Source: an uncultured Clostridium sp.
GTDB taxonomy: Bacteria; Bacillota; Clostridia; TANB77; CAG-508
Length of the DNA stretch: 45,196 nucleotides
NCBI GenBank assembly: GCA_958422985.1
Contig: CATZPY010000011.1
Location: forward strand, 1-45,196
Reading direction: 5' to 3'
In this document: piece by piece, positions 7,710 to 16,147 of the stretch
Layout: each line of letters begins with the position of its first letter
How positions within the stretch are numbered: position 1 is the stretch's first letter
The notes under the pieces: generated by a model
Databases searched by the model: none
What the model was told of the DNA's origin: nothing
What the model saw: the letters and a program-made list of their open reading frames with translations, nothing else
Made by a program: the position numbers and the translations under genes

Positions 7710-10007
7710 CTATCTATCTCTTTTTTCTGTCTCTATATTTTTTTCTTGTGTGTTTTTTGCTAACAATTGCATTTGTTCTATTTGGCTTTGTATTGTACTT
7801 GTTCTTGTATCTTTTTTAGTTATATTTATAGCACTTTGTAAAAATTGTTCTCTAGAAGTTTTATCTTGCTCATTAACAAATATATCTGTATGTTCTCTCG
7901 CTGTATTCAATATACTATTAATATAAAATACTTCCTCATTTATTTTTTCTCTTAAATATAACGTATGGTCTGTATTTTCGCCAACTCTTTTTGCCCTTGC
8001 AAGTTCCTTAAAAGCTCTTTTTATTTCTTCTCTTTCTACATCATATTCTAGTTTTACTGTACTATTAATCCCATTATAATCTGTATATGGTACATCTTCT
8101 ATCTTAAAAGTTCTATCTATTAGCTTTCCAGATAAATAACCTAGTTCTTCTTCGTTCTTATCAATTCCTGGAAAGTTTTCTCTTATACTATTGTATTCTT
8201 CTATAAAATCATCATAAAACATTCTATTAATTTTTTTATCTTTATCTATACTAGAATATTGCTCTTTTTCTATTCTTTCTTCAACATTTTCGAATATAAT
8301 TTTAGATAAAATTTCTTCTTTTATATTTTCTAAAAATTTAACCCTTCTATCTATTTTCCCATTTACTATTTTAATACTCTCACCATCTGCAATTTGTAAT
8401 GGATTCAATGTATTATTAAACGCTATAAACGTAGCTCTTTGTGTTTCTGTTGAGTATATTTCGAATACATTTTGATAATATTTAATTTCTTGAGGTACTC
8501 CTTGCTCTATGTCTTCTGAATTATTATTACATTGTTTTATAAATATACCTTTTTCTGGCAAGAATTCACCAAATCTATTAAGCTTTACATTATCTACTTC
8601 GCCTGATTCATTATCTACTATTAACATAGAAAGTTGTCCTTGCTCTGAACTTGCAAAATATGCTCGTTTTTTTGGAATGCAGTTTAATTCTACTTGCACA
8701 TATCTTGGTGTTTCAAAATTTATATTATTTTTTTCTTCTATAGCGTTTATATTAGTAATTGCTTTGCTATATTTACCTACAATGTCTGTTAATAATTTTT
8801 CACTACACTTTCCTTTACATTCCTTTTCCAATACTTTAGCAACTATTTCTGGACTTAAATTAACTGCTTTTTGTATCTTTCCTATTATTCTTACTTTATT
8901 CACAAAATTTAGCTCTTCCGGATTATTTATTATAAATTTATTTATTAATTTTTCTTCTTGATTTGTGTTTAAAGTTATATAAGGTTCTTCAAATTGTGAT
9001 ATATACCTTACATCTTTGGCATTTAAACCTAAAGCATATTTTCTAGATTTAACCTCAATAGCAGTATTTATTTCTTTACATATATCTTGTTTTATTTGCT
9101 CTCTTCTTTCACCAGTACCTTCTAGCAAATGGCTATTTTCTACCAGTTCTTGTGTTAACATTTCAGTTAATTGTCTAAATTGCCAACTACTTTTTCCTAA
9201 ATTTATGTATGAACCTGTTACTTTAGAAATTTCCTCTACAAATTTATTAATATCTACCTTTCCATTTTTTATATATTCTAAATCTTTTATTCTCTCTCTT
9301 GTATAAACATAATAATTTGCTATTAATAAATTTATTCCTTCTTCCAAATTCGCATTTGCTTCTTTTTTATTTATTCCTTTTTCATCATAAATCATTTCAT
9401 GATATTTTTTAAAATGTTCTTCCATCTCTATATTTCTTGTATGTAATAAGTTTAAAAAATCATCATTTACATCTTTTGCTATATCAAAAAAGAATCTATC
9501 TCCTTTTTGTGTTAGAAAATACTTAATTAATTTGTCAGAATACATACTATACACTAAAGAAACTACATCTACATTTTCTTTGTATGAATAATTTTTTGAA
9601 TTATATAAATTCTTGCTTAAAAACTCGGTAAGTCCTTCTCCAAAGAAATTATTGAAACCGCCCCAACCATCAACAAATGCATGAAATGTTTCATGAGCTG
9701 TTGTTTGCTTATTGTCTCCAACTTTTTTTCTTAAAACAATTATATCTCTTTTTTCTCCAACAGTTGTTGTTCTATACCCTGCCACTGTTTTATTTTCTTT
9801 TAAATATTTATCTTCTTTTTCTGTTAAAGACCTATATATTGTTCTTCTTGCTATAGATTTAATATGACTATCTATTAACCACTTTTTAAATTGTCTTTCT
9901 CCTAAAAAAGAATATATATCTGAATAAACTTCTTTTACCATATTTTTTATATCTTCTTGAATGCTAGTATTTAAGTCTAATTGATCTTGAATTTCTTGTA
10001 AATCCAT
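7710..10007 (-). CDS. Large unknown protein with a zincin-like HExxH motif
   Basis: I do not recognise this 765-residue protein as a named family. Near the N-terminus is HETFH (residues 105-109), an HExxH zinc-protease motif, followed by GEGLTEF (123-129) whose glutamates (124, 128) could be the third zinc ligand in gluzincin style (HExxH...EGxxE). No signal peptide or membrane segment is seen, so it should be cytosolic. The remaining 600 residues are charged, largely helical in appearance, and end Lys/Glu/Gln-rich. A CKGKC motif occurs in the middle. An AGGAG site precedes ATG. It follows ppdK by 15 bases and probably shares its transcript; a functional link is not evident. Metallopeptidase activity is inference from one motif. 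Confidence 0.75.
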   Translation of the reverse strand: MDLQEIQDQLDLNTSIQEDIKNMVKEVYSDIYSFLGERQFKKWLIDSHIKSIARRTIYRSLTEKEDKYLKENKTVAGYRTTTVGEKRDIIVLRKKVGDNKQTTAHETFHAFVDGWGGFNNFFGEGLTEFLSKNLYNSKNYSYKENVDVVSLVYSMYSDKLIKYFLTQKGDRFFFDIAKDVNDDFLNLLHTRNIEMEEHFKKYHEMIYDEKGINKKEANANLEEGINLLIANYYVYTRERIKDLEYIKNGKVDINKFVEEISKVTGSYINLGKSSWQFRQLTEMLTQELVENSHLLEGTGERREQIKQDICKEINTAIEVKSRKYALGLNAKDVRYISQFEEPYITLNTNQEEKLINKFIINNPEELNFVNKVRIIGKIQKAVNLSPEIVAKVLEKECKGKCSEKLLTDIVGKYSKAITNINAIEEKNNINFETPRYVQVELNCIPKKRAYFASSEQGQLSMLIVDNESGEVDNVKLNRFGEFLPEKGIFIKQCNNNSEDIEQGVPQEIKYYQNVFEIYSTETQRATFIAFNNTLNPLQIADGESIKIVNGKIDRRVKFLENIKEEILSKIIFENVEERIEKEQYSSIDKDKKINRMFYDDFIEEYNSIRENFPGIDKNEEELGYLSGKLIDRTFKIEDVPYTDYNGINSTVKLEYDVEREEIKRAFKELARAKRVGENTDHTLYLREKINEEVFYINSILNTAREHTDIFVNEQDKTSREQFLQSAINITKKDTRTSTIQSQIEQMQLLAKNTQEKNIETEKRDR

Positions 10008-10022
10008 TTAATTCTCCTATTT

Positions 10023-12650
10023 TTATTTTTCTTTTATAACAGCTTGGGCTGCAGCCAATTTTGCAATTGGAATTCTAAAAGGTGAACAAGAAACATAATT
10101 TAAACCAAGCATATTACAAAATTCTACAGATGCTGGATTCCCACCATGTTCGCCACATATTCCTATTTTTAAGTCTGGTCTTGTTTTTCTACCAAGCTCT
10201 ACTGCTATTTTCATTAATTTTCCAACACCTTTTTTATCTATTGTGGCAAATGGATCAAAATCATAAATATTCTTAGCATAATATTCATTTAAAAATTTGC
10301 CTGCATCATCCCTACTAAATCCAAATGTCATTTGTGTTAAATCATTTGTTCCAAAAGAAAAAAACTCTGCTTCTTTTGCTATCTCATCTGCTGTTAATGC
10401 AGCTCTAGGTATTTCTATCATTGTTCCAACATGATATCTCATTTCTAAATTTTGCTCTTTTAATATTCCATTTGCAGTTTCTGTTACTAATGATTTTACA
10501 TATTTCATTTCTTTATATTCACCTACTAATGGAATCATAATCTCTGGAATAACGTTCATTCCTTCTTTATTAACATTTATTGCCGCTTCTATAATTGCTC
10601 TTGTTTGCATTTGTGCAATTTCTGGATATGTTACGTCTAACCTACATCCTCTATGTCCCATCATTGGATTAAATTCTCTTAATTTTTGAATTTTCTCTCT
10701 TATTTGTTCTTCTTTTATATTCATTTGTTCTGCTAATTCACGTATTTCAACATCTTTTTTTGGTAAAAATTCATGTAATGGTGGGTCTAATAGTCTAATT
10801 GTTACTGTATAACCATTCATTGCTTTATATAATTCTTCAAAATCATTTCTTTGCATTGGTAATAATTTATTTAATGCTACTTTTCTTTGTTCAGCAGTTT
10901 CTGATAGTATCATTTCTCTTATTGCTTTTATTCTTTCTTTAGCAAAAAACATATGCTCTGTTCTACATAGTCCTATTCCTTCTGCTCCAAATTCATAAGC
11001 TTGTTTTGCATCTTTTGGTGTATCTGCATTTGCTCTAACTTTTAATTTTCTATATTGGTCTGCCCAATTCATAAGTTTTTCAAAATTACCTGAAACAGAA
11101 GCAGGTACTGTTTCTATCTTTCCATCGTACACATTTCCTGTAGAGCCATCTAAAGATATATAATCTCCTTCCATATATTCTGCACCATCTGGTAATTCAA
11201 AATATCCTTCTTCTTCATTTACAACTATATCTTGGCATCCTGCAACACAACAAGTTCCCATTCCTCTTGCAACAACTGCTGCATGTGATGTCATTCCCCC
11301 TCTTACAGTTAATATACCTTTGCAGACTGTCATTCCATCTATATCATTCGCAGAAGTTTCTAAGCGTACTAAAATTAGTTCTTTTTCCCCTGCTTCATAT
11401 AATTTCACTGCTTTTTCTGCTGTAAATACAATTTTTCCAGTTGCAGATCCTGGTGATGCTGCTAGTCCTTGTGCTATTTGCCTTGCATATTTTAATTTTT
11501 CTTTATCAAAAGTAGGATGTAATAATTGTTCTAATTGTTTTGGTTCTACTCTTAATACTGCTTCTCTTTCATCTATTAATCCCTCTTCTACTAAATCTAC
11601 AGCAACTTTCAATGCTGCTGTAGCAGTTCTTTTACCATTTCTTGTTTGTAAAATATATAAATTCCCATGCTCTATTGTAAATTCTAAGTCTTGCATGTCT
11701 TTATAGTGTTTTTCTAATTTTTTTGCACTTCTTACAAATTCATTATATATATCTTGATTCATTTCTTCTAATTTATCTATAGTCATAGGTGTTCTTATTC
11801 CTGCTACAACATCTTCTCCTTGTGCATTCATAAGAAATTCACCATATATTTTATTTTCTCCTGTAGCTGGATTCCTAGAAAATGCAACACCAGTTCCACA
11901 GTCATCTCCCATATTTCCAAATACCATCATTTGAATATTTACAGCTGTTCCCCACTGGCTAGGTATATCATTTAATCTTCTATATTTTATAGCCCTTTCA
12001 TTATTCCAAGATTTGAATACTGCTTCTATACATTCTATTAATAAACTTTTAACATCTTGTGGAAATGCATAACCTGTTTGATCATAATATATTCCTTTAA
12101 ATACTTTTACTAAATCTTCTAAGTCGTTTGCATCCATGTCTATGTCTTGCTCTAATCCTCTTTGCATCTTTTTAGTATCTATTGCCTTTTCATAAATACT
12201 ATTTGGAATTCCCTTTACAACGTCACTATACATTTGTATAAATCTTCTATAACTATCATAAGCAAATCTTCTGTTTTTTACTGCTAATGTTTTTACTGTT
12301 TCATCATTAATTCCTAAATTTAATATTGTATCCATCATTCCTGGCATAGAAACTCTTGCACCAGAACGAACAGAAACTAATAAAGGCTTTGTTGCATCTC
12401 CCAATTTTTTGCCTGTCATTTCTTCTAATTTAGCTAACGCTATTTCTATTTGGTTAATTATATCTTCTGAAATTTTTTCTCCATTTTCGTAATATTTATT
12501 ACAACATTCTGTAGAAATTATAAACCCTTGAGGAATAGGTAATCCTAAATTTGTCATTTCGGCTAAATTCGCACCCTTTCCACCAAGAATATCTTTCATT
12601 TTTGCATTACCTTCCTGAAATAAATATACATATTTTTTATCTTCTTCCAT
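10023..12650 (-). CDS. ppdK: Pyruvate, phosphate dikinase
   Basis: Interconverts pyruvate, ATP and phosphate with PEP, AMP and pyrophosphate; in anaerobic clostridia it usually runs glycolytically or for gluconeogenesis. 875 residues, full length. The N-terminal ATP-grasp domain begins KDILGGKGANLAEMT and contains RSGARVSMPGMMDTILNLG. The phosphorylated histidine is His456 in GGMTSHAAVVARGMG. The C-terminal TIM barrel has GLCRTEHMF, GTMIEIPRAAL, FSFGTNDLTQMT and the catalytic cysteine in GICGEHGG. A GGAG site precedes ATG. It has its own promoter and is followed closely by the HExxH gene. Confidence 0.97.
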   Translation of the reverse strand: MEEDKKYVYLFQEGNAKMKDILGGKGANLAEMTNLGLPIPQGFIISTECCNKYYENGEKISEDIINQIEIALAKLEEMTGKKLGDATKPLLVSVRSGARVSMPGMMDTILNLGINDETVKTLAVKNRRFAYDSYRRFIQMYSDVVKGIPNSIYEKAIDTKKMQRGLEQDIDMDANDLEDLVKVFKGIYYDQTGYAFPQDVKSLLIECIEAVFKSWNNERAIKYRRLNDIPSQWGTAVNIQMMVFGNMGDDCGTGVAFSRNPATGENKIYGEFLMNAQGEDVVAGIRTPMTIDKLEEMNQDIYNEFVRSAKKLEKHYKDMQDLEFTIEHGNLYILQTRNGKRTATAALKVAVDLVEEGLIDEREAVLRVEPKQLEQLLHPTFDKEKLKYARQIAQGLAASPGSATGKIVFTAEKAVKLYEAGEKELILVRLETSANDIDGMTVCKGILTVRGGMTSHAAVVARGMGTCCVAGCQDIVVNEEEGYFELPDGAEYMEGDYISLDGSTGNVYDGKIETVPASVSGNFEKLMNWADQYRKLKVRANADTPKDAKQAYEFGAEGIGLCRTEHMFFAKERIKAIREMILSETAEQRKVALNKLLPMQRNDFEELYKAMNGYTVTIRLLDPPLHEFLPKKDVEIRELAEQMNIKEEQIREKIQKLREFNPMMGHRGCRLDVTYPEIAQMQTRAIIEAAINVNKEGMNVIPEIMIPLVGEYKEMKYVKSLVTETANGILKEQNLEMRYHVGTMIEIPRAALTADEIAKEAEFFSFGTNDLTQMTFGFSRDDAGKFLNEYYAKNIYDFDPFATIDKKGVGKLMKIAVELGRKTRPDLKIGICGEHGGNPASVEFCNMLGLNYVSCSPFRIPIAKLAAAQAVIKEK

Positions 12651-12693
12651 GTATTTTCTCTCCTTTATCTTTTGAATCCAATTTGATACAAAT

Positions 12694-12721
12694 ATTATAT
12701 CACTTTATGTTTTTTAGTAAA
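12694..12721 (-). promoter_or_regulatory. Promoter of ppdK
   Basis: Minus strand: extended -10 TGA-TATAAT (12694-12699), a 16-base spacer, and -35 TTTACT (12716-12721). Confidence 0.55.
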
Positions 12722-12799
12722 CCTTTTTAATTTATTTTGTCTTAATTTACGTTTGTAAATCTTATTGCTTTCTTTGTTAAAACTTTTTTAATATATAAA

Positions 12800-12851
12800 A
12801 AAATAGGTTTGAATTTGTTTAATAATTGTATTAAACTTTCAAACCTATTTT
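12800..12851 (-). terminator. Terminator of glyS
   Basis: A 14-bp perfect inverted repeat (12800-12813 and 12838-12851) with a smaller internal hairpin in its loop, followed on the minus strand by a run of seven T. It lies about 80 bases past the glyS stop. The rest of 12651-12932 holds only this hairpin and the ppdK promoter. Confidence 0.82.
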
Positions 12852-12932
12852 CCTTAATCATTTTTTAGGACTATCCAAAGATTCCGAAGCCCTTCAATTA
12901 TGGGTAAATCTTCAATTTCAGTAGGAAACCAA

Positions 12933-14315
12933 TTAAATTTCTACTTTTTCTGATATCCAATTCTCTAATTCATTAATATTTACTCTTATTTGTTCCATTG
13001 TATCTCTATCTCTTATAGTTACACAGTTATCTTCTAGTGTGTCAAAGTCTACTGTTATACAATATGGTGTTCCTATTTCGTCTTCTCTTCTATATCTCTT
13101 TCCTATGCTTCCTGCTTCATCATAATCGCACATAAATTTCTTAGATAAATTTGCATATACTTCTTCTGCTTTTTCTGAAAGCTTCTTTGATAATGGAAGA
13201 ATTGCTACTTTGTATGGTGCTAATGCTGGGTGTAAGTGTAATACTGTTCTTGTATCACCTTCTGCAATTTCTTCTTCTTCGTAACTATTGCATAAAAATG
13301 CTAAAGCAACTCTGTCTGCACCTAATGATGGTTCTATACAATAAGGAATAAATTTTTCTCCTGTTTCTGCATCTAAATAAGTCATATCTTGTTTTGAACA
13401 TTCCATATGACATTTTAAGTCGAAGTCTGTTCTGTCTGCTATTCCCCATAATTCTCCCCATCCAAATGGGAATGCAAATTCTATATCTGTTGTTGCATTA
13501 CTATAATGTGAAAGTTCTTCTTTAGAATGATCTCTTAATCTTAAGTTTTCTTCTTTCATACCTAAATTTATTAACCATTCTTTACAGAAGTTTTTCCAAT
13601 ATTCGTGCCATTCTAAATCTGTTCCTGGTTTACAGAAAAATTCTAATTCCATTTGTTCAAATTCTCTTGTTCTAAATGTAAAGTTTCCTGGTGTTATTTC
13701 ATTTCTAAAAGATTTTCCTATTTGAGCAATTCCCATAGGTAATTTTTTTCTAGTTGTTCTTAAAACATTTCTAAAGTTTACAAATATTCCTTGTGCTGTT
13801 TCTGGTCTTAAATATATTTCAGATTTTGCATCTTCTGTAACTCCTTGGAATGTTTTAAACATTAAATTAAATTTACGTATATCTGTAAAGTTTGTTTTTC
13901 CACAATCTGGACATGGTATTTTATTTTCATTTATAAAATCTATTAATTCTTGGTCACTCATACCATCTGCTATCATATCTTTTCCGTTTTCATGTGCCCA
14001 TTCTTCTATTAATTTGTCTGCTCTATGTCTTGTTTTACATTCCTTACAATCTATTAAAGGATCTGAAAATCCTCCTACGTGTCCTGAAGCTACCCATGTT
14101 TGAGGGTTCATTAAGATTGCTGCATCTAAACCTACATTGTACTTACATTCTTGTACAAATTTCTTCATCCACATTTTCTTAATGTTATTTTTAAACTCTA
14201 CCCCTAATGGTCCATAATCCCAAGTATTTGCAAGTCCTCCATAAATTTCTGACCCTGGATATACATATCCTCTTGATTTGCATAATGCTACCATTTTTTC
14301 CATTGAATCTAACAT
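12933..14315 (-). CDS. glyS: Glycyl-tRNA synthetase, homodimeric (GlyQS) type
   Basis: Charges tRNA-Gly with glycine. This is the alpha2 class II form (460 residues), not the alpha2beta2 bacterial form. Signatures include the N-terminal CKSRGYVYPGSEIYGG, then FNLMFKTFQGVTED, IYLRPETAQGIFVNF, the motif 2 region GIAQIGKSFRNEITP and motif 3 near IEPSLGADRVALAFL. A CKECKTRH / CPDCGKTNF pair looks like a zinc-binding insertion. The C-terminal anticodon-binding domain follows (YKVAILPLSKK onward). An AGGAGG site precedes ATG at 14315. Expression is controlled by the T-box leader upstream, and the gene appears monocistronic. Confidence 0.97.
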   Translation of the reverse strand: MLDSMEKMVALCKSRGYVYPGSEIYGGLANTWDYGPLGVEFKNNIKKMWMKKFVQECKYNVGLDAAILMNPQTWVASGHVGGFSDPLIDCKECKTRHRADKLIEEWAHENGKDMIADGMSDQELIDFINENKIPCPDCGKTNFTDIRKFNLMFKTFQGVTEDAKSEIYLRPETAQGIFVNFRNVLRTTRKKLPMGIAQIGKSFRNEITPGNFTFRTREFEQMELEFFCKPGTDLEWHEYWKNFCKEWLINLGMKEENLRLRDHSKEELSHYSNATTDIEFAFPFGWGELWGIADRTDFDLKCHMECSKQDMTYLDAETGEKFIPYCIEPSLGADRVALAFLCNSYEEEEIAEGDTRTVLHLHPALAPYKVAILPLSKKLSEKAEEVYANLSKKFMCDYDEAGSIGKRYRREDEIGTPYCITVDFDTLEDNCVTIRDRDTMEQIRVNINELENWISEKVEI

Positions 14316-14371
14316 AATAAAACCTCCTAATACTATATTTGCTAAGTACTAGAAGGTTTTATTTTATATAC

Positions 14372-14572
14372 AAAAAACTTCCGCACCTAGCTTATTAGCT
14401 AGGGACGAAAGTTATATTCCGCGGTTCCACCCTAATTGATAATTTAATTATCCTCTTCGTTATAATTGTGCTCCAAAGTTCCCCATATTATTCAGCTATT
14501 AGTTTCCACCAACCACTAATTCTCTTTAAGCCTTATAAATATTTTTTCTTTTTCATTGCACTTTATTAAATT
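14372..14572 (-). promoter_or_regulatory. T-box riboswitch leader (glycine)
   Basis: Minus-strand leader of about 200 bases in front of glyS. The conserved T-box sequence AGGGTGGAACCGCGG is at 14419-14433. Upstream are the stem I hallmarks AGAGA, GGTTGGTGGAAAC and TTTGGAGC. Downstream is a terminator hairpin with a T tract. T-boxes sense uncharged tRNA: binding favours the antiterminator and lets transcription continue. The specifier is probably GGA or GGG within ATGGGGAAC (about 14479-14487), matching glycine; the exact register is not certain by eye. Confidence 0.92.
14376..14413 (-). terminator. Regulated terminator hairpin of the T-box
   Basis: Minus strand: AACTTTCG...CCTAGCT, loop AATA, AGCTAGG...CGGAAGTT, then six T. 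Its 5' arm lies just downstream of the T-box bulge sequence, as expected for mutually exclusive terminator and antiterminator folds. Confidence 0.85.
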
Positions 14573-14578
14573 TATATA

Positions 14579-14607
14579 CTTATATCATATTATTTACTAA
14601 AAATCAA
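14579..14607 (-). promoter_or_regulatory. Promoter of the T-box-glyS transcript
   Basis: Minus strand: -35 TTGATT (14602-14607), a 17-base spacer, and extended -10 TGA-TATAAG (14579-14584). The predicted start near 14572 fits the beginning of the T-box leader. Confidence 0.65.
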
Positions 14608-14669
14608 TAATTGTTATATATTTTTACCTAACTCTTACAACTTTATTTTTTTAATTAAATATATGTATA

Positions 14670-14975
14670 TTATTTTATAACAAAAAAATACACTACTAAA
14701 ATAATTTCGGTTATTAAAATTGTAGGAAATCCTATTGTAAATTTTAATTTTTTAGTTTTATGTCTAAATGTATACATTCCGATTATTCCACCAATTCCAC
14801 CACCTAATAAAACTAGTGTAAATAAACCTGCTTCGCTAATTCGCCATTCACCTTTTTGTGCTCTTCTTTTATCCCACCACATTCCTAAAAAAGCTAATAA
14901 ATTTATAACTAATAAATATATTATAATATTTTTAGGGGTAAAAATTGCTTCTAATAATAATTTGTAATCTAACAT
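14670..14975 (-). CDS. DUF1294 small membrane protein
   Basis: 101 residues with about three membrane segments: residues 16-33, a central Gly/Leu-rich helix around LVLLGGGIGGIIGMY, and a C-terminal hydrophobic stretch. Between the first two is the DUF1294 signature MWWDKRRAQKGEWRISE, and FRHKTKKLKF follows the second. The function of the family is unknown. An AGGAG site precedes ATG. It lies 14 bases downstream of the DUF2207-like membrane protein gene, so the two probably form an operon. Confidence 0.85.
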   Translation of the reverse strand: MLDYKLLLEAIFTPKNIIIYLLVINLLAFLGMWWDKRRAQKGEWRISEAGLFTLVLLGGGIGGIIGMYTFRHKTKKLKFTIGFPTILITEIILVVYFFVIK

Positions 14976-14989
14976 ATAGTTTTCTCCTA

Positions 14990-16039
14990 TTATTTAATAA
15001 TTTCTTTTATAAAGCTTATATCCAAACCATAATTTATATTTAATTCATTTATTATGCTTTTAGTGTAATCTTTATTTATATTTAATACAGTCGCATATGC
15101 CATATGTTTCTCTAAAACTATTACACTATCTATTTTATTGTCTTTTATTAAAGTATAATTTTGTAAAAAACTTTTATACTTATCCCATCTAGTCATTTCT
15201 TTAGCTCCTGCAATAGTATATATTCCAGATATATATTCTCCTACTTGTAATTTTTCTATAATAATTTTCATTATTGGCTCTATGCAAACTAGTTCCATAT
15301 TTGCAAAAAACAATATAAAAACATATATAAAATTAATATTTTGACTTTCAAATTCAAAATTTGGTTGGCTTAATACTAATATAGTAAGTAATGTCATTAT
15401 ACTTATATATAAATATAAGAAAATCGAAGATAATTTAATTTTACTTTTTCTTAAGAACTTATACTCATTAAATTCTTTTAGTACGATTTCTCTCCACTTA
15501 TTAAATTTTAATTCTTCTTTTTTTATTATCCTATCATACAAATATTTTTCGTCTATTGGAAGCTCCTCTATGTTATGATTTGTTCCTATTTCTAATGAAT
15601 ACCTATTTTCTTCATCTCTTTTTATATTTAAATATTTTTTTGCACACAAGTCTAAAATAGTTGCAGTAATATCTTTATCTTTTTCTATTTTTTGATTTTG
15701 CAGAAAAGATAATACTGCTGGACTATATTTTACATCTATATCTCTTATATATATACCTTTATCTTTTGAAATATTAACTTTTAATTTGTTATATATATTT
15801 ATTCCTATTCTAGTTAACACAAATCCAAATACTATTAACAATATAAAAATTATAATTCCATTATCTTTATAAATATTATTTATGAAAATAAGGGGAACTA
15901 TTGCCAAAGGTATGCTCACTAATGCCTGTACTCTTTCAACATATTCCTTTGCTCTACTTGTATCTTTTATTATAGCTATAATTCCAGTTATTCCTACGAT
16001 AAAAGCCCATATTATACAAAATATTATAAAAACTATCAT
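14990..16039 (-). CDS. DUF2207-like membrane protein lacking the N-terminal extracytoplasmic domain
   Basis: I prefer ATG at 16039 (349 residues), because AGGTG lies at the right distance from it and overlaps the in-frame GTG at 16051. Four hydrophobic segments are seen: two near the N-terminus, then a soluble stretch (SPAVLSFLQNQKIEKDKDIT, ATILDLCAKKYLNI) typical of the cytoplasmic domain of DUF2207 proteins, then two more around residues 205-250. The long N-terminal extracellular DUF2207 domain of most family members is absent. Function is unknown. It sits just upstream of the DUF1294 gene, with which it is likely cotranscribed. Confidence 0.7.
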   Translation of the reverse strand: MIVFIIFCIIWAFIVGITGIIAIIKDTSRAKEYVERVQALVSIPLAIVPLIFINNIYKDNGIIIFILLIVFGFVLTRIGINIYNKLKVNISKDKGIYIRDIDVKYSPAVLSFLQNQKIEKDKDITATILDLCAKKYLNIKRDEENRYSLEIGTNHNIEELPIDEKYLYDRIIKKEELKFNKWREIVLKEFNEYKFLRKSKIKLSSIFLYLYISIMTLLTILVLSQPNFEFESQNINFIYVFILFFANMELVCIEPIMKIIIEKLQVGEYISGIYTIAGAKEMTRWDKYKSFLQNYTLIKDNKIDSVIVLEKHMAYATVLNINKDYTKSIINELNINYGLDISFIKEIIK

Positions 16040-16078
16040 ATCTTTTATCACCTATTAATTTTTTACTATGTACTTTCA

Positions 16079-16126
16079 GGAACGTTCTAAATGTTCATTT
16101 TTTCTTATGAACATTTAAGAACGTCC
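16079..16126. repeat. REP-like near-perfect palindrome
   Basis: Arms 16079-16098 and 16107-16126 pair over about 20 bp with single-base bulges around an 8-base loop; the core is GTTCTAAATGTTCAT. One end reads GGGACGTTCTT on the minus strand. There is no long T tract after it, so it does not look like a simple terminator. Similar GGGACGTTC-type palindromes are scattered in Firmicute genomes, some associated with REP-type transposases. It sits alone in the 108 bases between polC and the DUF2207-like gene. Confidence 0.55.
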
Positions 16127-16147
16127 CTTATCGTTCACTATTCACCA

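Noticed and set aside
8509..8961. Plus-strand frame of 150 codons inside the HExxH gene
   Set aside because: Antisense to a continuous 765-codon frame with a good ribosome binding site; hydrophobic low-complexity product typical of antisense AT-rich DNA.
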